DNA of 64,000 nucleotides. Origin: Polytrichum commune (lineage: Eukaryota > Streptophyta > Polytrichopsida > Polytrichales > Polytrichaceae). The translations under genes were made by a program, and so were the position numbers. Of the stretch, positions 35,573-46,619 are shown piece by piece; positions within the stretch are counted from its first letter, which is position 1; every line of letters starts with the position of its first letter. Location of the stretch: positions 18,744,527 to 18,808,526 of the forward strand of contig OX485808.1 of the NCBI GenBank assembly GCA_950295325.1. The letters are read 5' to 3'. Below the pieces are notes generated by a model. That model was not told the origin of the DNA. It saw only the letters and a program-made list of their open reading frames with translations, and made no database searches.

Positions 35573-37800
35573 TCTAGTGTTGAATGTGCCCCCTCGAGAG
35601 CTAGGTTAATAGGTTGGAGCGCATCCACTCCATAAGCCACCACGAAAGACCACCCCTTGGTAGCCAAGTGCGTGGCTACATTGCAATTACACTCCGCTCG
35701 ACCCACATAGTCCGCCCAATCTCCTTGGTCCGCCCCCACCAAGTTCCTCAAGTATTGCTTCAAGACTCCATTCACACGCTCCGTTTTCTCATCCATTTGG
35801 GAATGCAAGGCCGTGCTAAACCTTAGTTTCATTCCGACCTCCTTAGAGAAATGCATTGAAAATGCACTTGTGAACTTTGAATCTTGATCCCACACAATCA
35901 CTCTTGGCAACCCGTGGTGCCTCAACCATCCTTTGAGAAAAGGCTATGCGGTCTCCAATGCGGTGGCGGTTCCCACAATCGGCACCATGTGTGCCAACTT
36001 GGCAAACCGCTCTACCATCAACAAGATGGCATCATACCCATGTGACTCCGGCAAACTTGTGATCAAGTCCATGCACATACTATGCCATGACGCCGACGGG
36101 ATAGGCAACGGTTGCAAGAAACCGCCTTGCTTTTGGTAAGAGGCTCGGTTCACTTGGCACTTTATTCACGCCTTCACAAAGTGGGTTATATCCTCCTTTA
36201 TGCACCGCCAATGGTACCTCTTTGACACCATTCTATGGCAATTGTTTCTTTCTCCTTTATGGCCGGCAATAGGACTATCATATTCCTCCTTCAAAACCGA
36301 TAGCCTCAACTTGCCTTGTGGCACATACACCCAACTTTGCTTGCACTTGAACAATCCGTCCACCAACTTAACCTCTTTGAGCACCTTGCTCTTGCGAAGC
36401 TCACCTAAAAGCTTTTGTGCTTTGGGGTAGTTAATTTACCCCTCCCGTATCTTGCATTACAAGTTTCCTTCGCCAGCACACATTAGCCACAAGGTTTGGA
36501 TGGTTCTCATTGCTTGGAACTCTTCCGGTCTACTTCGCGCATCCAACACCACATTTCCACGGTCCGGTTTGTGGATCAAATCCACCTTCATAAGCGCCAA
36601 ACTATCATGCCACCGCAATGACTTGGCGCTCACTTGCGCTTGAATGTCAAAATTCTTTTAGGACACATTGTCCATATAGACCTTTGCTTTGTGCGACCCC
36701 AAATAGTGTCGCCACATCTTCAAGTAAGGCACTACGGCAAAGAAGTTGTTTGGCATGAGTTGGTTGTCTTCTTTGACAACCATCGAGCTTCATGCTCCCA
36801 TATGCAATGGCCATCCATCTTAAATCAACAATCCGCCATTGGCAAAGTCATTCACCCCCGTATGCACCTCAAAAGGTTTGTCAAGCTCCGCGAACTTGAG
36901 CACGGGCGTCTAAGAGAACTTGCTCTCAAGCTCCCCAAAGACTTGGTGGCAAGGCTCCTCCCACTCTTGGGATAGCCAATTCTTTCACAAGTCGGATAAG
37001 GTCGGATAACCATCAAGCTTAACGCTCTCATATGCAATGGCCATCCATCTTACGTTAACTATCCGCCAATGGCAAAGTCACTCGCCCCCCTCCGTATGCA
37101 CCTCAAAAGGTTTGTCAAGCTCCGCGAACTTGAACACGGGTGGCAAAGACAACTTTGTATTAAGCTCCCCAAAGACTTGGGGACAAGGCTCATCCCACTC
37201 TTGGGATAGCCCTTTCTTTCACAAATCGCACTAGGTTCGACAACCATTAAGCTTAATGCTCCCATATGCAATGGGCATCCATCTCGGATCAACATCCGCC
37301 AATGGTAAAATTACTCGCCCCCATATGCACCTCAAAAGGTTTGTTAAAGTCCGCGAACTTAAGCACGGGCGGCGAAGAGAACTTATTTTTGAGCCCCCCA
37401 AAGGCTTGGTGACAAGGCTCATCCCACTCTTGGGATAGCCATTTTCCTCAATAAGTTGAATAAGGTCCTAGGAACCTTAGAAAACTCTCGAATGAAGTTG
37501 TGGTACTAATTGGCTAGGCCAACAAATGACCTAAGCCCTTTTGAATCAAGGGCCAATTCTCCTTTTGGATTGCCTTGACATTCTTCATGTTCGTCCACCA
37601 ACTTCCTTTGTCACCACATACCTCAAGAACTCAATCTCTCGTTGAGCAAAGTTATTTTTCACTCCTTGGCGGCAATTTTTTTGGACAACACATTGGTGAA
37701 TACATCCTTGTATCTCACCAACATCACACCAATGTTGTTTGGAGGAGGTCCATCTTTCCTTGCCTCCCCATACGTTCCTTGGAGTTGCTCCAATTGAACC
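35573..37800 (-). pseudogene. pol remnant of copy F, integrase truncated by an LTR
   Basis: The integrase frame is cut after GAHSTL by the LTR ending at 35572, so the C-terminal part, chromodomain and own 3' LTR are missing. Stop at 35944-35946 as in the other copies. Three RNase H units (about 36957, 37189, 37420). RT junction near 37665. Confidence 0.83.
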
Positions 37801-39229
37801 ACGACCATTATACTTTCTATATTTCATTTGGTCCATTAAGACCAAATTCAACTTAGGTCCTCCTACCATAGGAGTCCTTGTCAATTTGAACTTCAATTCT
37901 TTGCCATTATGACACATCATAATGCACCGCAAGCACACCGGCTTGCACCTCACATCTATCATGTGAGTTTCAAAGAAGGCGGCCTTCACAATGACATGCA
38001 TTTCATCTATTTCACTTGGTGTGAAATTTTGACAAAAATCCAATGTCCCACATTGAAAGGTTACATGCATCGCGGCCTCCTTTGTCTCATGCGGTTTGCC
38101 CTTTCCAAACCGCACCTTGGTGGGCTTGCCCGCTCTATCAATCGGCAAGCCCCAACTCCCTTGTGAGTTTTGGGCTCAAGAAGGAATGGCCTGCCTCTTT
38201 GTCAACCCATGAGACAATTCTCCCATTCATTTGAGCCTCAAGGTACAAAAGACTTGGCCTTGGCTAAAGGCTACTAGCCTAGGCCACAATGCCATCGTCT
38301 TACATTCGGTCCTCGGCAACTTGGCTTGGCTTGGTCCGCAAAGCCAACTTTAAACATTTCGTCCGCGGGACAAATTGGTTTGGTGCCACAAAGCCAATTT
38401 CTAATAGTTTGTCCGCAAAACAAACATGTTTTGCCTTGGTAGCACAAAGCCACCTTCCCACACTCCGTCCGCGGCACGAACATGAATTGCCTTGGTAGGA
38501 CAAACCCACCTCCCAACATTCCGTCCGCGGCACAAGTATGATTTGCTTTGGAAGCATAAAGCCACCTTTCAACATTCCGTCCGCGGCACCAACATGTTTT
38601 GCCTAAGTAAAATGGACCAAACAATTTGCACTCATTTCTTTGGGACCTAATTTGGCTAAAGCCACTTGTGGTGATGCGCCGCCAAACTTCTTTTTGGGAC
38701 CATCGGCTTCAATGCTCTTGCAAATTTGATGGTCCCCACCATGTCCTCAAGAAGCCTTGGGGACTTAAACAAGGCATCCACCACCCGCTTTTAAAACCCC
38801 ACCTAAAACGATGCATTTCTTAGAAAGCTCGTCCGTTTTAGGTGTATCCTTCATTTGTGCGTTTGAATAGCGCACATAGGCCTTAAGAAGCCCCGGGTGC
38901 CTCATTAACACCAAATTCATTCCAACATCAATACCTTCCAAGCATTTCGAATTGGAATTTCAATCCAACATTAATGCCCTCCAAGGTTTTGGGTCCTTTC
39001 GGTATTCTAGGCCCCAAATGTTTTTTTGAGGTTTGAGGGAGCCCTTTTCAAAGCACTCCTCCATTTTCCTTACCAAATTCACCCTCATGCCCACCATTGT
39101 CATTAGAACCAATGGTATGGTCAAATTCCACTTGCACATGATCCTTGTTCCAATTTGAGCCTCACAACCTTTTGGAAACCCCGGGCTCACCATCATAACC
39201 CGCATTTTTGATAGCCATGTTTCCCTCAA
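37585..39229 (-). pseudogene. gag/protease remnant of copy F, open through the RT deletion
   Basis: Frame 37585-38148 (187 codons) runs from the protease/linker region to the RT C-terminal piece (NNFAQREIEFLRYV), showing the deleted core directly in one reading frame. Upstream are a 116-codon frame over five 56-bp repeat units (38274-38624) and the gag start region (to 39229). Confidence 0.65.
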
Positions 39230-39255
39230 AGTGCGAGCTCAAAACTTGGAACCCT

Positions 39256-39267
39256 GCTCTGATACCA
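39256..39267 (-). promoter_or_regulatory. Primer binding site, initiator-Met tRNA (copy F)
   Basis: Plus-strand GCTCTGATACCA, 2 nt from the LTR at 39270. Confidence 0.9.
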
Positions 39268-39269
39268 CG

Positions 39270-40241
39270 TGTCGCAACCCTTGCTAGGTCCCTTAATAAT
39301 CTTGCCAATTTTCGTTTCTAGCAAAGGTTACGAGCGCTAACCCTTCGCATTCCGCCATGCTAATGGATAGCTCCTCTTACCCCGGACCAATAGTTCATAG
39401 GAGGGAACCAACCCTCCTACTTGGCTTTCGGGACTCACCCCTTAATCGGTAACCCATTTCCCCAATGTGGACTTCCATCCATGGAAGTCCAATCCTATGT
39501 TGATCATCGCGTTGCCGGAGCAACACTACAACAACCCGAACCATACTAGGCAACTATGGCCTCACAATAGGCCAAAGCCCATGGAGGCCTTGCCGTTCGG
39601 CCTCGGGTGGGTGAGGCCACACCACCTCACCCATATAAGCCTCTAGGACTTCACGCGGGGCCCCTACCCCACCGTCAACCAACCTCTTGTCTCTCTCACA
39701 AGAGTTGGGGCCAAGTGGACATTTTCCTTTAGCTGCTGGGCCTAGAACCCCCCAGCAGCTTCAGACCATCATAACTTCCTTGTATGATGTCTGATCATAA
39801 CAACCAACCACTCCATCTTCATCTACGCTTCACGTAGATGCTGATGGACTCCTCACTTGCCCCATTCGGGCAAGTATTGAGGAAGTTATGCCTGTTTGAA
39901 CCTTTGCAGTCCCGGGAATCACTCCCAGGCACTGCTGTACCAGGGCGCTGTCCCGGGACAGCGCCCCACTCAAATGGCCATAACTCCTAGCTCACACCTC
40001 CGATTGAGGTGTTCTTGAGCTATCTAGAATCACCACGCCATGAGCTACGCATAACTCATGGCCTTACCCTTGTGCCTCCTAGTCTTCGTGGGTGGGAGGC
40101 GTTCCCAACGCCCGGGGCCCTCACCCACACTAGGATCACTTGGGCCCTCTCACCAACGGCGCCACAAGTCCCGGGTGTCACTCCGGGGTCCCCCTTGTGC
40201 CCATGGTGTTTCGGGCACTCCTCATGGAGAGGTGCGCGACA
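39270..40241 (-). repeat. 5' LTR of copy F
   Basis: 972 bp. Its outer end abuts non-repeat sequence (TGAGG...) that reads as a broken host gene. A matching target duplication was not found. Confidence 0.94.
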
Positions 40242-40545
40242 TGAGGGACACGCCTGGTGTAAGCAACACAGTTGTGGTGGCCATCTCCGACTCGGTGACG
40301 CCTATGGCCTTGTACTTTGCAGGGAGCAAAAACCAAACCCTACCATCGTCAATGCGAAAGGACATCTAAAGGACAGTGTGAATCAAGTCACCGTTGTCAT
40401 CAAAGACCTCTTCCTCGACATGAATTGAGTCTGGGTGGAATCTAAACCTCAGACTAAGGAACGACTCCGCGACTTTGGCTAGACCATCATCTCCTAGAGG
40501 GATCATAAGGGGGATGGAATGGTGCAGTGCTCGGATGGTGGCCAT
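40242..40545 (-). pseudogene. 5' fragment of an unrecognised host gene, cut by an LTR
   Basis: Minus-strand frame starting ATG at 40545 (MATIRALHHSIPLMIPLGDD) reads 59 codons to a TAG at 40366-40368, then continues in the same frame with plausible protein (MSFRIDDGRVWFLLPAKYKA) until the LTR at 40241. Protein-like composition on both sides suggests a nonsense mutation in a real gene. A TATA-like element lies 84 bp upstream. I recognise no domain. Confidence 0.5.
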
Positions 40546-40628
40546 TGTAGAAGGAATGTAAATGCGAGCACACAGAAGGGAGTGGCCAAATGGGCAATGG
40601 AATTAAGCTGAGCAGAAAGTGGGGCGGT

Positions 40629-40636
40629 GTATATAG
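40629..40636 (-). promoter_or_regulatory. TATA-like element upstream of the truncated gene
   Basis: Minus strand CTATATAC, followed by a pyrimidine-rich leader to the ATG at 40545. The solo LTR sits about 90 bp further upstream. Confidence 0.45.
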
Positions 40637-40726
40637 TGATGTGGTTAGAAGGGCATGGCAAGATGGAATCTATGAAAGACGGCGGAGACTTGGATTAGTA
40701 GTGGAATAATAAGCGGACTCATGATA

Positions 40727-41700
40727 TGTCGCGCACCTCTCCATAAGGAGTGCCCGAAACACCATGGGCACAAGGGGGACCCCGGAGTGACACCCGGGAC
40801 TTGTGGCGCCGTTGGTGAAAGGGCCCAAGTGATCCTAGTGTGGGTGAGGGCCCCGGGCGTTGGGAACGCCTCCCACCCACGGAGACTAGGATGCACAAGG
40901 GTAAGGCCATGAGCTATGCGTAGCTCATGGCGTGGTGATTCTAGAATGCTCAAGAACACCTCAATCGGAGGTGTGAGCTAGGAGTTATGGCCATTTGAGT
41001 GGGGCGCTGTCCCGGGACAGCGCCCTGGTGCAGCAGTGCCTGGGAGTGACTCCCGGGACTGCCAAGGTTCAAAGAGGCATAACGTCCTCATAACTTGCCC
41101 AAATGGGGCAAGTGAGGAGTCCATCAGCATCTACGTGAAACGTAGATGAAGATGGAGTGGTTGGTTGCTCGCATGGGACGTCATACAAGGAAGTTATGAT
41201 GGTCTGAAGCTGCTAGAGGCTTCTTAGCCCAGCGGCTAAGGGAGAATGTCCACTTGGCCCCAACTCTTGGTGGAGAGACAAGAGGTTGGTTGACGGTGGG
41301 GTAGGGGCCCCGTGGAAAGTCCTAGAGGCTTATATGGGTGAGGTGGTGTGGCCTCACCCACCCGAGGCCGAACGGCACGGCCTCCATGGGCTTTGGCCCA
41401 TTGTGAGGCCATAGTTGCCTAGTATGGTTCGGGTTGTTGTAGTGTTGCTCCGGAAATGCGATGATCAACATGGGATTGGACTTCCATGGATGGAAGTCCG
41501 CATCAAAGAAATGGGTTACCGATTAAAGGGTGAGTCCCGAAAGCAAAGTAGGAGGGTTGGTTCCCCTCTATGAGCTATATGGTCCGGGGTAGGAGGAGCT
41601 AACCATTAGCATGGCGGAATGCGAATGGTTAGCGCTCGCAACCTTTGCTAGAATTGAAAATTGGGAAGATTGTCAAGGGGGGCTAGCAAGGGTGGCGACA
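40727..41700 (+). repeat. Solo LTR with target duplication TGATA
   Basis: 974 bp from TGTCGCGCACC to GGGTGGCGACA, flanked by TGATA at 40722-40726 and 41701-41705. No internal region or primer site. Confidence 0.96.
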
Positions 41701-41990
41701 TGATAGCAACATGATTAAGAACTGAAAATGCAATGCAACAATTATTTAAGTTAGTCATGAACATATGCCAATCCAATGTAGATATATTAAGAACAAACAT
41801 GAGGCTGAATGCCGAGAGCCGTAATTATAAATACACCAGAGACCACGTGAACCATTTAGTGGATGTAAGCGACATTAAAATAGATATTGGCAAATAAGGT
41901 CATAAGAATGACGGCCACCACGAATAATGTGGAGAGCATGATAGTAGCTATGCAATAATAAATTCTAACAAATAGAATGCAACAATGTGA

Positions 41991-42566
41991 TTAACGACGA
42001 AGACGCTTATGGGGACCTTTGCCATTTTTGTCACCGTCATGTTTATGACAATGGTCAATCCCTAAACTATGAACTGCAATGCATCCTGCGCAACCGAGTC
42101 CTTGATGTTTGGGACGTGGGGCACCCCTTGATAGAGATCTAGAGTAAGTTCCCGGTTTAATAACCCCTACTTTAGAATAGGCATGATTATGGAAAGTAGA
42201 CTTGTCCTCTATCATCTTTGCATCATCCGCCTGCAAAGATGGAGACCGTGGATGTGGAGTGTGATCTGCGACCGCCGGAGTAACGGAGCAGTCAGGGGGG
42301 TTGGCAATCTTCATGTTGTTGTCGACTGCAGAACCATCGATGGACAACGTGGTGTGAATTTGAGATGAAATAGGAGCACCTAAAGGAGCAAGACTTGGGA
42401 GACCATCAGTACCCATTGGAGAAGGATATGATGATATGACATGAAGGAATGGGTACAAGTAATGGGGTATTATATACACCAAGGGTAGACACCAATACCC
42501 GAATATTTGACAACCTGGTAGATCAATTAATAGACAATATATATTCATGTAAATAGTGGACAACAT
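41991..42566 (-). CDS. Uncharacterised 191-codon frame
   Basis: An open frame without recognisable domain. The first ~50 residues are hydrophobic and aromatic-rich; the middle is Pro/Ser-rich; the end is Cys/His/Lys-rich (DHCHKHDGDKNGKGPHKRL). It could be a gene, an exon or chance. It lies on the same strand as the truncated gene at 40242-40545. Confidence 0.3.
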   Translation of the reverse strand: MLSTIYMNIYCLLIDLPGCQIFGYWCLPLVYIIPHYLYPFLHVISSYPSPMGTDGLPSLAPLGAPISSQIHTTLSIDGSAVDNNMKIANPPDCSVTPAVADHTPHPRSPSLQADDAKMIEDKSTFHNHAYSKVGVIKPGTYSRSLSRGAPRPKHQGLGCAGCIAVHSLGIDHCHKHDGDKNGKGPHKRLRR

Positions 42567-42787
42567 GTTTCATTTAGGATTAGATGTACTACCATAATAG
42601 TCATTACTTTATCAAAACAATATAGCTGACACCGATTAGGTAGATTAGACACTAGCAGCGCCTTTTGTAGTGTTTTAATGCAGTGTGGATAAACCGAGGA
42701 ATAAATAAAGAAATTGCAGGTTAATTATCTAAATCCAAGATAATAGGAACATAATCATGGCGCCTAGATGCTTGAGTATGGTAAGAG

Positions 42788-43434
42788 ATGAACACTCGGT
42801 CGAGAGCGAGAGCAGAACGAGAAGTGAGGAGGAGTATTGAGAAACAGAGGCGGATTGAGAGAAATGAGAGGTTCGCTACTAGAGATAACGTAGTGACCCC
42901 ATACAAATTGAGGTCAACCATGGGAAGAAAAGGAGATAATTCAAAAAAAGCTACTCACAGTCGTTCAAAGCGATATGTTGAGTCATTTGAAAAGGCGGAG
43001 GTTGCTCCCATTAGGTTATTCTCTTTAGGAGAGGAAGACAACTCTGTGGAAAATGAAGAAATTCAGGTATGCTCTGGTTACATTACATTCATGTTGAATT
43101 TATTCAAAGTTTATGAGTCCCCGGCATAGTTGGCTTCAAAGGGAATCATTATGTCTTTAGAGGCAGCTCCCCTATACAATCAACATCAATTGTTGAAGAT
43201 ACTTTGTCGCATCATTGCAAGTTTGGAACCAAACCTAAACCTGGTTCCGGGCAGAGGCAACAGCAACCAGGAAGCGCAGCATCGAGTGAATCTACTTCGG
43301 AAAACACTAGGCAACAGATCATTCGGAACAGTGAGGACGTTGAGTGCGAAGAGGAAATATTGGGTCGAGAGGAAGCCAACATGGAGACCGATGGCGAGTA
43401 CTCTACAGAAGAGGTCAACCAGTTAAACCAATGA
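42788..43434 (+). CDS. Basic-then-acidic small protein, two exons; possible 5' exons of the methyltransferase gene
   Basis: Exon 1 (42788-43066) starts MNTRSRARAEREVRRSIEKQ and ends in a strong donor CAG/GTATGC at phase 0. Exon 2 probably starts at 43222 (FGTKPKPGSG) and is Gln/Ser/Glu-rich to a stop at 43432-43434. Read alone it is about 164 residues: an Arg-rich coiled N-terminus and an acidic tail, like a disordered nuclear protein. Alternatively a weak donor at 43414 (GAG/GTCAAC, phase 0) could splice to the phase-0 acceptor at 49104, making this the N-terminus of the ParB-methyltransferase gene. Confidence 0.45.
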
Positions 43435-43534
43435 AAATTATTTCAATTTGTCTTGTTGTTTGGAATGTAAATAATGAAGGGTAGGGTTTCATTCCCCGAA
43501 CCCTGATTGTTTTCCTAAATCTAAATCGTAGAAG

Positions 43535-43640
43535 GTGGGCTATAGGCATAGATTTCAGGTTCTCCCATTATGTGGTTGTTGAATATATGGGGTTCGGGAC
43601 CGAACCCTTCATTTGGAGGTGTGGTACTTTTGGGCCACCC
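43535..43640 (+). repeat. Isolated copy of the 85-bp satellite family
   Basis: Contains GGTGGGCTATAGGC..., ATATATGGGGTTCGGGACCG and CTTCATTTGGAGGTG, matching the composite units in the arrays from 46620 on. Confidence 0.8.
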
Positions 43641-44940
43641 CCTTTCGAGGGAGCCTAAAAGTATCACACAAGCCCTTCGGTGAAGGTGGCCTGCATTTGC
43701 AGGCGCCCAAGCCGAACCCGGATGATAGGTGTATAACGTGAGTAGTTAGATTTTTAAGGGAGATTAAATATGCGTCGTAGTACCTCCGGAGGTTAGGCCT
43801 TAGTTTTTTACTAGTGTGGCTTTAAACTCCACTAACCAATTTCATATCTAGTTCTAACCTTAACCTACAACCTATTCTACGCGCAGACGCACCAGCCTTG
43901 AAACCAAGGCAATCCTAATTTGTGAATTGGGATGGTTCTGATACACCCAACCGGGTGTGACTCATACCACCCTAACTCAACGAACGGAATAACGACAATT
44001 TGATAGACCATTCAATTCTTCCTATTTCTTTATTTAGTTCTATTTAGTTTTCTAAGCGGGGGAACTTGGCCTAAGTCCCACCCTTCACACAAATTCCTTC
44101 TTAATTACTTACTTTTGTTTGCACGTCCTAACTTACTACATTAACATATTAGGCATCACCCCTTACCTCGGGTCTCTTGCCAACAAGGGTTTACGATTTA
44201 TTTTGTATGTTTTGATTGTTAAATGTGTTTACACTGGATAGACCACGAAATGCAACTAAATGGGACCAGGGTGACGGGCGACCTGTAGGTTCAACCTGTT
44301 GCGCAATCTTCATAAATTGGGCCATTACTCCCAATCTATGGGGCCAACAACATAATAGTGGATTCGCGGGTCATTAACCCCACCTTTCCACCAACAACAT
44401 TCAGAGTGGTCGTGTCGGTGATTAATCCGACTTACCACATACGAAACTTGCTAATAAATGAAGCTACTACCACAAAACATACCAAGGGCCCCGAAAACAA
44501 TGGAATTGGGTACTCCCTTGGCGGTCAAGTGGTCAAGCCACTTGACCTTACGAGATAGGTGAGTGGGTTTAGAGATGCGTACCTTAGCCGTGCTCCCTCC
44601 AATCCTAAATGGAAGGCTTAAGGTTAGTTAATTTACCTCAATTTTCCTCGGTTGATTTGGGCTTGATGTAGGCCGAGCCGCTACCTCCTTCCTTGCTCCA
44701 CTTTCCGAGCGTCGACCTTGCCTCCTTCTTTGTAACTAGTTTGGTAGTAAGCGTACCTTAGTTAACAATTAAAATATAAAGTGTCATTCTGCCCTGTAAT
44801 TTAATCCTAAGCATAATATTTATACTTAGTGCACCAAATTATTTTTCCAATGATCTAAAAATCACTCTAATCGGATAAGAAATGCAAAAGTTATGAGGGT
44901 TGGAAGTGTGAGGTCGATTCAACCGACCCTTCCAACCCAC
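43641..44940. other. Region with no supported gene
   Basis: No coding frame of interest. The texture (short inverted motifs, pyrimidine-rich stretches) is like decayed retroelement or LTR sequence, but no LTR pair or primer site was found. Confidence 0.5.
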
Positions 44941-45840
44941 CTATCTACCTTCTAACTTCAAGAATTCATAGCACATTCCTTACTACTTGGATCTAGGCTT
45001 TCCTTATACCATTGGAAAGCTATGAACAAGCTCTAACTAGAAAAATTATGACATCAGCAGGTTAAGCTAATAGAAATTCAGCGGACTCCTTGTAACACAG
45101 CAGTCAATCAAGAAGGCTTAAACTATGTATCTCGCCTTCAACAATTCATAGCACATTCCTTACTACTTGGATCTAGGCTTTCCTTATACCATTGGAAAGC
45201 TATGAACAAGCTCTAACTAGAAAAATTATGACATCAGCAGGTTAAGCTAATAGAAATTCAGCGGACTCCTTGTAACACAGCAGTCAATCAAGAAGGCTTA
45301 AACTATGTATCTCGCCTTCAACAATTCATATCTAATTCAAATCTTAGTCAAATCAAACGTTCTATATGACCCTGGAGAGATATTAAAAAGATGTATTTGA
45401 TAAAAATATGTGATTAGAAAGGTAAGCCGAAGTGAACCCAGCAGGTCCTCTGTAATGCAGCAGTCAACCAAAAGTTCTCAAACTATGTGTCCCATCTTGC
45501 ACAATTCATATCTAATTCAAATCATGCTCAAATCAAATGTTCTAAGCCATTTTGGAAAGCTACACAAAAGTTCTACTTGGGAAAAATATAATTTCTTGGA
45601 ATTAAAATTCCTATTGGGCTCGCAGGTCTGATCCAGCAGCCGCTACCCACAAGACCACCCAGTTTTTCTACTCCATCTTTGAAAATCCATAACTAATTGT
45701 CATCTCAACCAAATCACAAATGGGAAATGGCTATGGATAGCTATATGAAATCTCTCTAAGAGAAAAATGATAAGTATCTCGTTCTAGCTTTTGAATTAAG
45801 CCTTCAGGGCATTGGCAGATGAGGTCTATAATGCCTCTAC
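44941..45840. repeat. 180-bp tandem repeat, about five units
   Basis: AATTCATAGCACATTCCTTA begins at the same column at 44964 and 45144, and units at 45121 and 45301 also align at exactly 180 bp. The first two units are nearly identical; later ones (45301, 45481, 45661) diverge steadily. Each unit carries a CATAACT/CATATCTAATTCAAATC-type motif and a GCAGTCAA(T/C)CAA motif. Confidence 0.88.
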
Positions 45841-46615
45841 TCAAAAATCTACCATCCAACCTACCTCTACAAAAGAAGGAATAATTTTGTTGGTGTGTTA
45901 ATAAACACACAACCTAACTAGGAGAGAGAGAGTAGAGGAGGTTCTCAAGCCTTTCTTTTAGACCATTGAGAATACATGCTAAAGGATTTTTTCCTAACTA
46001 CATTGAAGCAGGGCTTCGCCCAAAAAACTAGAGAAAGAGAGAGAGCTACAAGGTGGAAGGAGGGGTTTTTAAACCCTCTCACAAAAGGGTTGGACCCCTC
46101 CTCCACCGGATCCATTTTTCAAACCCTTTCCCGAAATTTTGGCTCGGGGGTTTTCCCGGTTGAGGTTGCCACCCTCTCGCCGAGGTGGCTCCGACAAAAA
46201 ACCTTTAGAAATCTTTCTAATTTTTCCGCCATCGAGTTGGCAAGGGGGCAAGTGGGCAAGTATCCCCCTTGCTTTCTTTCTTTTTTGTCTTCAAAATTCT
46301 TCACGCCGATTTTATCTTCTTACGTAAAACACCTCCAATAGTCTTGTGTGCCTCACACTAACTAATAAACTAACACTTGCTTAGCTAGCATCTACTAGCA
46401 TTTGCTTAATAACTAGCATCTACTAATATTTGCTTAGCTAGTTGTTTTTACTAGCTAGCACATTTTTTCTACTTTGCTATCTTCTAGCACTACTTAGTTT
46501 CATTTTGACCTTCCTTCTTCTAGGCTAAATGCTAAATGAACTAATTTTTCCTAAATTCCCTATCAATTCTAACTTTTAATGCTAACATTCTAACTAAAGG
46601 TGATCCCGCAGAGTG
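45841..46615. other. Region with no supported gene
   Basis: Contains GTGTGTTAATAAACACAC, a GAGAGAGAG run and a CTAGCATCTACTA-type short repeat near 46385-46450. Frames here (e.g. 45976-46341) lack protein-like composition. Confidence 0.5.
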
Positions 46616-46619
46616 GTGG

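Larger units (their letters stand above)
25112..40241 (-). mobile_element. Minus-strand tandem array of the chromovirus family (copies D, E, F)
   Basis: From left to right: internal region D truncated at its 3' side (25112-28330), LTR (28331-29305), full internal region E (29306-34597), LTR (34598-35572), internal region F truncated in integrase (35573-39269), LTR (39270-40241). Each LTR abuts a primer site on its left, so all three are 5' LTRs of the unit to their left. 28331-35572 is a complete 7.2-kb LTR-internal-LTR unit. Confidence 0.87.

Noticed and set aside
35568..35577. Target duplication for the LTR ending at 35572 (TCTAG)
   Set aside because: No LTR in the window is preceded by TCTAG; the junction probably comes from recombination rather than a simple insertion.
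45976..46341. 121-codon frame MLKDFFLTTLKQGF...
   Set aside because: Two overlapping antisense frames are equally long, composition is not protein-like and no splice context supports it.
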